From Apricaphanius iberus (taxonomy: Eukaryota; Chordata; Actinopteri; Cyprinodontiformes; Aphaniidae), in NCBI GenBank assembly GCA_028564705.1, contig JAPXFQ010001133.1, forward strand, positions 1,936,001 through 2,000,000: a DNA stretch of 64,000 nucleotides. Reading direction: 5' to 3'. Under the pieces are notes generated by a model. That model was not told where the DNA came from and did no database searches. It saw only the letters and a program-made list of their open reading frames with translations. The position numbers and the translations under genes were made by a program. Of the stretch, positions 57,441 through 64,000 are shown piece after piece (within the stretch, counting starts at the first letter, position 1; the number at the start of each line of letters is the position of its first letter).

Positions 57441-58789
57441 GAAGGGTGCTGTGTTATTTGGAGGTTAATACGAGCACTGATGCTATCAGTCGCTATGGTG
57501 AAAGCTTTGTGAGAAATGCACACAAGGAAGGGATTTATCAAGGTTTTCAGTGTCAGATTATGTTGGATTGTGGATGGAAAATGTATTGTGGACTAATTAT
57601 TTTATTGGGGGGAATTAGATGGACCCTTGTGCATGTAAAAAAATACAGTTTCTGTTTAAGATGCTCGATTCTGTCAGTGGCATGTGGCTTTGAACTGTAA
57701 GTTGTACGCTAACTTGCTTTCTGAGTGGTTACAACAAAGCCGTTCACTGTGTCTACAGTTATTATTGGATTCTTGATTGGCAGAGATCGTTGGTATCACA
57801 AGAATCTCAGCTTTCCAATGATGTATAACATGTTTGTGTACATAGTAAAGCTGCTAACCTATTAGGGTCATTTGAAATCATTTTCTATTTGATTATGCCA
57901 AATGTGTTTTACTTTTTCTGATGCTTCCACTGTATGAATGGTGCTATACTAATAAACCTCCTTTGCCTTTTTCTGGTTCAGCACACCAAAGATCACAGTG
58001 CTGAGTTACCAACATCAGGTCACCGCAAAATAATTATTTTTAACTTTTTTGTGTACAATCGGTATATGGAAATTTTGCCAGCTAAAACCAGACAAACTAA
58101 ATTACTAACTATAAAATAAGAACAAATATATGAAAACCCAGGTTATCTTTAACTGATATTAAAATGTGTTAAATACTGTGAAAGATTTGTGTGTCAAAAA
58201 TGAAATAAGAACAAATTATCTCACATTACAGTTATAGTGAGTTGGATAAAAACAAAAACAAAACATTTAATAAAAAAAATTATAAAATAAAACTGCATGA
58301 AAGGTTTATGAAACAAGGAGAAAAAAAAATTTAGTGGGTTTGTCCGATTTCCGTAGAAAAACAACTTGAACATCACAGATTGTGGAGTGAGAACAGGGAG
58401 GCTGACAGAGTCCGTCTTTTTTCCTTTAAAAAGAAGATGAAGGCTTGGAACAGACAGAGCTGCAGTCTGGCTGTGGACCACGAATTGTAGCCGCAGGCAA
58501 AAAATTTCAATGGAGACATGGCAACGGCATCAAACAGTGCTGAAGTGGATCCCATGATGGAGAAAACTGCTTGGATAAAAATGGTGCCATAACAAAAAAA
58601 AATAATACTTTGTTTACTCTGGAGGCCAAGATGGACGCCCAACTGATTTAGTAGAAGATTATGCATAGAAAAGAAAGAAAAACAACCACTAGAACCCCTG
58701 TTGCACTTTGTCCTCCCTGTTAGGACCTTTTTGGTTCTTTACTACATAACAGCCCTCAACCTCCCCACATTCTTTCTCCTATTGTTTTT
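57441..58789. other. No gene recognised
   Basis: AT-rich intronic sequence; a 97-residue minus frame (58373-58666) has no recognisable domain. Confidence 0.35.
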
Positions 58790-59085
58790 AATTTCACACT
58801 CCCCAACCATTAATCTGTGGCTAAATCAATAACCATTCGCTGGCACACAGGAGCTGAGGGATGTAAATAGCAGAAATCTGACATTCGCAGGATATAAAAC
58901 AAGCGGCCTTCGATATAATCAACAATAGTGCCGGTGTCATTCCTCAAACAATCCATAGCCTTATTAAAAAGGGGCGTATAATTTAACGCTGGAGGGTGTC
59001 TGACAATAGTGTCTGATGAGTCAGGAGTTGCACGGCGACCAAAGATGGGTAGAGATGATTGAGGTGGGGACAAAGCATGAAGTAT
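58790..59085. promoter_or_regulatory. Candidate conserved non-coding element
   Basis: Repeat-free block with CAACCATTAATCTGTGGC, AAATCAATAACCATTCGC, GGCCTTCGATATAATCAACA and GCGTATAATTTAACGC, unusually rich in intact CpG words for intronic DNA. Enhancer-like texture only. Confidence 0.28.
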
Positions 59086-59784
59086 TACGCATTAGTGTTT
59101 ACAGCTTTTTCCATTTGTCTTACACTGTTTACTTCTTTGCGTTTTTAGATTTAGTTGCAGCAGTTTAGAATGCTTCGGTGCGCTTTACGTCTGCTGCAGA
59201 CATAAGATATGATGAAATCTCAATAAGCTATTAACGGTTATGTACTAAAGGAACAAAAAAATGATCAGTTTAGTCATTCAGCTTATTTCAAGCCCACAGT
59301 TGTAAAATCTTTGGAGGTTTTCTACAAGTATTTCTTCAGATTTATTCAACGCTGTTCATATTTAGGATTCAGTTGAATTTATTAGAGCAAGTCTCTTGTT
59401 TTGGTCCTATTAGGCCATTTTTTGCAAGACACCGAAGAAGAAAGCATTGTGTACCAACCTGAACACTATCAACAAAGACTTTTAGTCCACTGTTATTTAA
59501 AGAATTGTTTTATTGAGTAAGATTAGACGTTTTTTTTAGCATTTTGGGCCACTAAGGACTGTGACTATTAACAGACTAAGTAGTGTGTTGGGTCTAAATC
59601 TGTTTAAATACAAAGCAATTTCTTGACTGATCACCTATTGGAAATTGTTGACGTGTCTTTTTTCAGTGTTACATTTCTTACTGCATGTGTGTGCAGCTTA
59701 ACAGCAATGCAGACAATTCTTTAGTGGCATTTAAACTTAGTCTGGGATTTTATGCAAAATACTTTTAATAACTTTTTCCAGTAG
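59086..59784. other. No gene recognised
   Basis: AT-rich unique sequence. Confidence 0.35.
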
Positions 59785-60365
59785 ACTCCAGTTCTAAAGT
59801 CCTTCCTCTGGCTCCCTGTAGCTCAGAGAATAGACTTCAAAGTGCTTTTATTAGTTTATAAATCATTGAATGGGTTAGAACCAGAGTACATTAGAGATCT
59901 GCTATCATGGTACAAACCATCCAGATCAATCAGGTCCTCCAGCTCTAATCTACTGATTGTCCCTAGAACCAGAAACAAATATGGAGAAGTAGCTTTTAGT
60001 TTCTATGCTCCTCATATCTGGAACAAACTGCCAGACGAATGCAGAACAGCAGAGACACTGAACTCTTTTAAATAAAATAAAAAAACGTACCTGTTTAGAC
60101 TCGCGTATGACTTACCGATATGATTATTTACTATTATTGATATTGTCAATCGTTAAATGGTTTTAATTTTAATAAATTTACCTAGCTGTTCTCTTATGCG
60201 TTAATCACCAAATGTTTTTCTTTTTCTTTTAATAACTGGTTTTGGTATAAATGTCTGTTTATGCTTTCTTTTAATGATTCTATGTTTAAATTTTCTTGTA
60301 ATCATGTAAAGCAACTTGAATTGCCTTGTGTTGAAAGTGTGCTGTATCAATAAAATTGCCCTGCC
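59785..60365 (+). pseudogene. LINE 3' end: ORF2 C-terminus and 3' UTR
   Basis: The frame from about 59790 reads VLKSFLWLPVAQRIDFKV, LLLVYKSLNGLEPEYIRDLL, SRSIRSSSSNLLIVPRTRN and FSFYAPHIWNKLPDECRTAE up to a stop at 60073-60075. It is the C-terminal region of a LINE polymerase of the broad jockey/L2/CR1 group, with L-W-N-x-L-P appearing as I-W-N-K-L-P. The 3' UTR ends AATAAAATTGCCCTGCCTTG at about 60349-60368. Copies of this end lie at 35690-35866 and 48765-48870. The catalytic part is absent. Confidence 0.78.
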
Positions 60366-60728
60366 TTGATGAATGAGATCTAGCAGGTGTAAACTTTGTT
60401 TCTTACCCATTGATGAATTTCTGTAGTTTGGGGAACTGTGCAGGTTTTTAGGTTCTTTTAGCCTACTTCAGGTTGTCAGACAGGTTCTATTAAGGGCCTT
60501 GTTTGTACAGATCTGGCAGTAATTAAACACAGAAATGTGGTTCCTCAAGTTAATTCATCATGTAGACAAAGAAGACTGATTACTTTTTCCTAAAAGTGTC
60601 GGTTTTCACTTTATCAAATTAACATTTAAAAATGACTTCTGTCATTAAATCTCTGATTAACACTCGTTTGATGAATGTAGACTTCACATCACTGTAGGCT
60701 TAAGCAGTAAACGTGTCATAGCAGAGCT
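60366..60728. other. No gene recognised
   Basis: Unique intronic sequence. Confidence 0.3.
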
Positions 60729-60786
60729 GCTAGCAGTAGCATAGCTGGACAGCTAGCTCTAGCTGCCCAGCTATGCTACTGCTAGC
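60729..60786. repeat. 58-bp near-perfect hairpin (27 paired bases, 2-nt loop)
   Basis: GCTAGCAGTAGCATAGCTGG (60729-60748) pairs exactly with CCAGCTATGCTACTGCTAGC (60767-60786). Inside, after one A/C mismatch, CAGCTAG (60750-60756) pairs with CTAGCTG (60759-60765) around a CT loop. Confidence 0.92.
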
Positions 60787-61249
60787 TTGTCCATACACAG
60801 AATTACATGGATATTCAGTTTAGCCTTTAATTTTATCTTTTTTTATTATGTATTATACTTCCAAAACAAAGAATATGTTGTTATAATGTGGAATATCTAA
60901 TGCTTTTGACGTAGCTAGCTATGCTCTAGCATTAATTTTTAATCAAAGAACTACATATATTCTCATTCTGCTATATTCTTCTTAAGCCTGGGCATGTTTT
61001 TACCAATAATACAGGTTATAAAATTGCTGTGAGCACCTCTACCCATTTACTTATTCATTTTTTTGAATGTCATGTATATTTTGATGCTTCTGGTGTTAGC
61101 TTCTGTTGATTTAAGTTGCTATTTTTGTCAGCCACAGTTGGTAGTCTCTTGAGCTCTAGAGATAATGAAGCCAGTTTGTAATTTTTGGCTGGACGATGGC
61201 AGTCGGGTCCACAGAGAGAGTCGCCAGCTGTCTGGTAGACAGAAAAATT
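60787..61249. other. No gene recognised
   Basis: Unique AT-rich sequence with repeated GCTAGC/TAGCTA words near 60912-60930. Confidence 0.3.
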
Positions 61250-61745
61250 AGACAGTGTCTTCTCATTTTGTCCACTCAGTTTTAGAACTTCCACAGGAGA
61301 TGTTGCTATTCACTAACATGTGTTTCTTTGAGGGAAACGTGAGCCGCGTAATCAGAATGATGCACAGATCAAGAGCCTTAATAAGTACAGAAAGCCAAAC
61401 ATTATTTCCCTTTTCCTTGAATCAAAGAGCTGATTCAGACATGCCTGTATTTACATTCCCCCTTTATTAATATTTTCTCTATTTGGAGCCGTTTTGTGCT
61501 TTCTGTCTCTTCCACCAATCAGCCAAACAGTGAGACATTCAGCAGGCTCAACTACACCTGCTTTCACATTCACAGAGGGAGGTGGAGAGAGGGAAAAAAT
61601 GTGACCTTTTGGTGCGGCTATCAAACACGATCAATAATTATGACATTAAATGGGTTATTGCGCTTGGTGCTAAGTGAGTGATGGTTATTGCTCATTGGGG
61701 TGCTAATAAACTCTGAGGTCTGTAATACCTTCCTTTCCTCAGTTC
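61250..61745. promoter_or_regulatory. Strong candidate conserved non-coding element
   Basis: A repeat-free 0.5-kb block with GCGTAATCAGAATGATGCAC, CCTTAATAAGTACAG, CCTTTATTAATATT, CACCAATCAGCCAAACAG, GATCAATAATTATGACATTA and GGGTGCTAATAAACTCTGAG. It holds many homeodomain, CCAAT-like and TTATTG cores in balanced composition. Short open frames in it show no protein domain. Confidence 0.35.
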
Positions 61746-62039
61746 ACTTGAGCTTAGAGAAAACACATTACAAATTACGCTGCATGGAGACTATGTGAAG
61801 CTTTTCGCCCGGTAGTTATGGTTTAGAACTTTTTTTCGGTATTATTTGCAGACATAATCCTTAAAATAGGAGCTGCAGCTTGGAACTCTACAAGCTAAAT
61901 GTTCTGATTTTAGTATATGAGTTCATTTTAAGTTAAGTGACCTAATAACCAAATCATTATACAAAAGGTTAACCCCCCCCCCACCCCCCACTGTGTTCTA
62001 ACCTTTACCTGCCCATATTAATTCGTAACCAAAGCAAAA
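61746..62039. other. Unrecognised sequence with C-rich tract
   Basis: A C-run with one interruption lies at 61973-61988. Confidence 0.35.
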
Positions 62040-62230
62040 GGTTTGCATGAATAAAATGTGTCCTTCAAAGCCTTTTAATATCGGAGCAGTAACGCCGCAC
62101 CTTTTACATCATTTACTTCTCTAAATATGCAAATTAGCCATGTTTCTGCTGATTCAAGTGCAACACGACACAAACATGACACGTTACAAGCTGAACCAAT
62201 CTAAAGCATCCGACTAAGGAGTGGAGGGCT
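62040..62230. promoter_or_regulatory. Candidate conserved non-coding element with octamer site
   Basis: Contains a perfect POU octamer ATGCAAAT within CTAAATATGCAAATTAGCC (about 62123-62141), plus CCTTTTAATATCGGAGCAG and GCATGAATAAAATG. Repeat-free. Candidate only. Confidence 0.3.
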
Positions 62231-64000
62231 GAAACTACAGTGTAACGCATGTTTACATGGTCTTCTAACGATTTTTTATTAACTTTAATCAGATTCAAAC
62301 ATTCATGAATACCATCTCACACTGTCAATCATAATTTCAACCTTAAGCTCCATAATTACATCCACGAGTGAACTTGGAGTTACCACTTGTTAATATAGTC
62401 CAGCCATATAGTGCATTTAGAGCTTGGGATGCATTCTTTGAATAGAAAATCTAAAAAGAAAGGTAAAAAAAAATTATGGTAACGTAGTTTTTTTTTTTTT
62501 TTTTTCTGATCATCATACATGTCAGTATGGAAAATCAGGGCATCAATTAAAGCCACTTTCAGAGTCTTTCCTCTAAAAATGTAAGGAAATGTAAATAAAT
62601 GTTAAATATGCACCAATCAGGCAATTGCACACATGACGAAATATATATTTTTTTTTAACGAAGGCTCGTCTCAATCCAGGAAAAAAGTTAACTGGTGCAG
62701 GTCAAACTGTACATTCACATATGCATCAGAATCAGTTAAAATTTAAATAAATGCACATATTCAGGTTTCTACTGTTGAATTAAGCAATACGGTAAAAGCC
62801 TATGTTAAACGTGTGCTGTAAAAACCTTTTTAAAGAGATGCTTGATAAAATCCCTATTGTTGCAGATGTTTAAAATATCCTCCATATTATGTGGTTTTAA
62901 ACGACTAGCAGTAGTCTGTCCGCTTACAGCATCTTTGTAAAGACATCATCCTAACCTTCCTCACCCATCCCCCCCCCCCGCACACATTCTCATTTGACTT
63001 GAAAGCAGGACCTCAAACGCCAGGATTTAATTGCTTGCGACGCTTCACTGACAAAGAAATGAACTGCTACCTTTTTTCGGTTTATTGTAAAGGCAGTCAG
63101 ACTGAAAGAGAAGCATCAGTGATTAAGGAGGGGAGATTATGCTTTAGTATAGACATCATTTTACTGATTAACTGCTGTTATTCCAGGATGTTAAATGAAT
63201 CGATGTTTTAGCTGTATTCTTTCAAAGTAAATTTCAATCTATAGGTTTGGAAACGATGGTCAGCATTCGATATCTTTACGAAAAACCAAAATATTCCGGT
63301 TGATTTTTCAAACTTACCACATTTCGTTGCATTAACTGCTAAGAATTTACCTGCTTATTTCTGATTGGACATTATTACAAGCCATAATCATTCTATAGGG
63401 TTTGGCGGTAAGGAAAATCTGAGGGTTTCTCAAGCTTATGGTAAGCGAAAGCCTCGCTAATCAACTACATTCCAAGCCTAACCCAACAGCTGATGTGGGA
63501 AACGCTGACGTTAAGACATGTTTGATGGTAAATCAACATTCTGCTCTGTAAGTTGGCTTGTTGAATGTAGATTTAAACCTGGAAGCTAAAACTTCAATCT
63601 CAAATGTGATGCTGAGATTGCTTGGCCTCAGGTGCTTAGTGGTAAGCCTGGCAAAGCGGTCCAAGAAAAGAAAACTGGCAAAGGTAGTTGATCGAATTTG
63701 TTGGGTGAATAACAGGAGCGGAGACTTGACCATTGCTTTCAGTTTATTGAACACATTGTTCTACACCAACATTCTAGTGAAAATGTCTTCATACCCCACA
63801 GTCTCGTGTCCAAGGAGACATTTAACGGAACTTGAAGCAATAGACGATGTTTCAAGAAGTCACTTTTCACTGAAAGAAAGCTCAACACTAAAATTCTTCT
63901 GTTTATAATAAAATACTTTAGTAAAGATGTAACGCCGGGTTTATCAATAGGAAGGAGCCAACAGGCAGAGGTAAAATGCTATGAGTAACCTTTTAGAGAG
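62231..64000. other. No gene recognised
   Basis: AT-rich sequence with a T run at about 62488-62506 and a C run near 62970-62979. A 116-residue plus frame at 63558-63908 has no recognisable domain. Confidence 0.35.

Larger units (their letters stand above)
30259..64000 (-). other. erbb4: Part of erbb4 intron 1 (transposon-rich, candidate regulatory blocks)
   Basis: This lies upstream of exon 2 on the minus strand. Exon 1 would carry the start codon and a signal peptide, and I did not recognise it. Its absence is likely because intron 1 is usually far longer than 34 kb. A short signal-peptide exon is hard to see by eye, so its presence cannot be fully excluded. Confidence 0.72.

Noticed and set aside
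60729..60786. Hairpin as a microRNA precursor
   Set aside because: A 2-nt loop and near-perfect 27-bp pairing do not fit a typical animal pre-miRNA, and no mature seed could be recognised.
63558..63908. 116-residue open frame
   Set aside because: No recognisable domain and overlapped by an equally long antisense frame; likely chance.
30259..64000. erbb4 exon 1 with signal peptide
   Set aside because: No convincing minus-strand ATG with a hydrophobic leader ending in a phase-1 donor was recognised, although a short exon could be missed by eye.

Overview
This window is teleost fish nuclear DNA. It is AT-rich, intron-dominated and full of fish-type interspersed repeats: Rex3 and L2-like LINEs, a Penelope-like fragment and many short DNA transposons. 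No bacterial or viral genes are present. The one host protein-coding segment is a 152-bp exon on the minus strand at 30107-30258. It encodes the start of the mature ectodomain of the neuregulin receptor ErbB4, with a consensus donor (GTAAGA), a polypyrimidine/AG acceptor and a plausible branch site. Its length and splice phases match exon 2 of ERBB-family genes. On this reading 30259-64000 is part of erbb4 intron 1 and 1-30106 is part of intron 2. I recognised neither exon 1 nor exon 3.

Layout of 1-30106 (intron 2): a complete short hAT-type element with an exact 8-bp target duplication (760-1158); a decayed Penelope-like GIY-YIG endonuclease (1244-1590, minus); a young 5'-truncated L2-type LINE with an intact 3' reverse-transcriptase frame (3198-5346); a broken Rex3 LINE split by about 0.7 kb of foreign DNA (6310-8776); a possible THAP-domain remnant (11066-11231); LINE 3' ends (13975-14968, 21117-21484, 23195-23410, 23896-24290); a reverse-transcriptase pseudogene (16861-17760); a 1-kb foldback element (18079-19114); and several families of nested short DNA transposons (20660-22205, 25290-25660, 26670-27035, 29185-29690).

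Layout of 30259-64000 (intron 1): more copies of the same transposon families (31069-31418, 33119-33620, 35290-35645, 51250-51720, 51972-52320); a 39-bp tandem repeat whose unit is a palindrome (38869-39385); a 143-bp minisatellite split by a piggyBac-like short element (41735-42945); a LINE fragment with an SGNH-esterase ORF1 and the start of its endonuclease ORF (44090-44880); a 2.3-kb element with 14-bp terminal inverted repeats (52802-55078); a LINE 3' end (59785-60365); and a 58-bp near-perfect hairpin (60729-60786). Several non-repetitive, homeodomain-site-rich blocks look like candidate conserved non-coding elements of a large developmental gene, but this cannot be shown without alignment.

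The genes here do not form an operon or pathway. The biology is one receptor exon embedded in a long history of transposon insertion. I found no convincing new multi-gene system. The most unusual items are the palindromic tandem array, the transposon-split minisatellite, the foldback element, the 58-bp hairpin and the mosaic short-transposon families.
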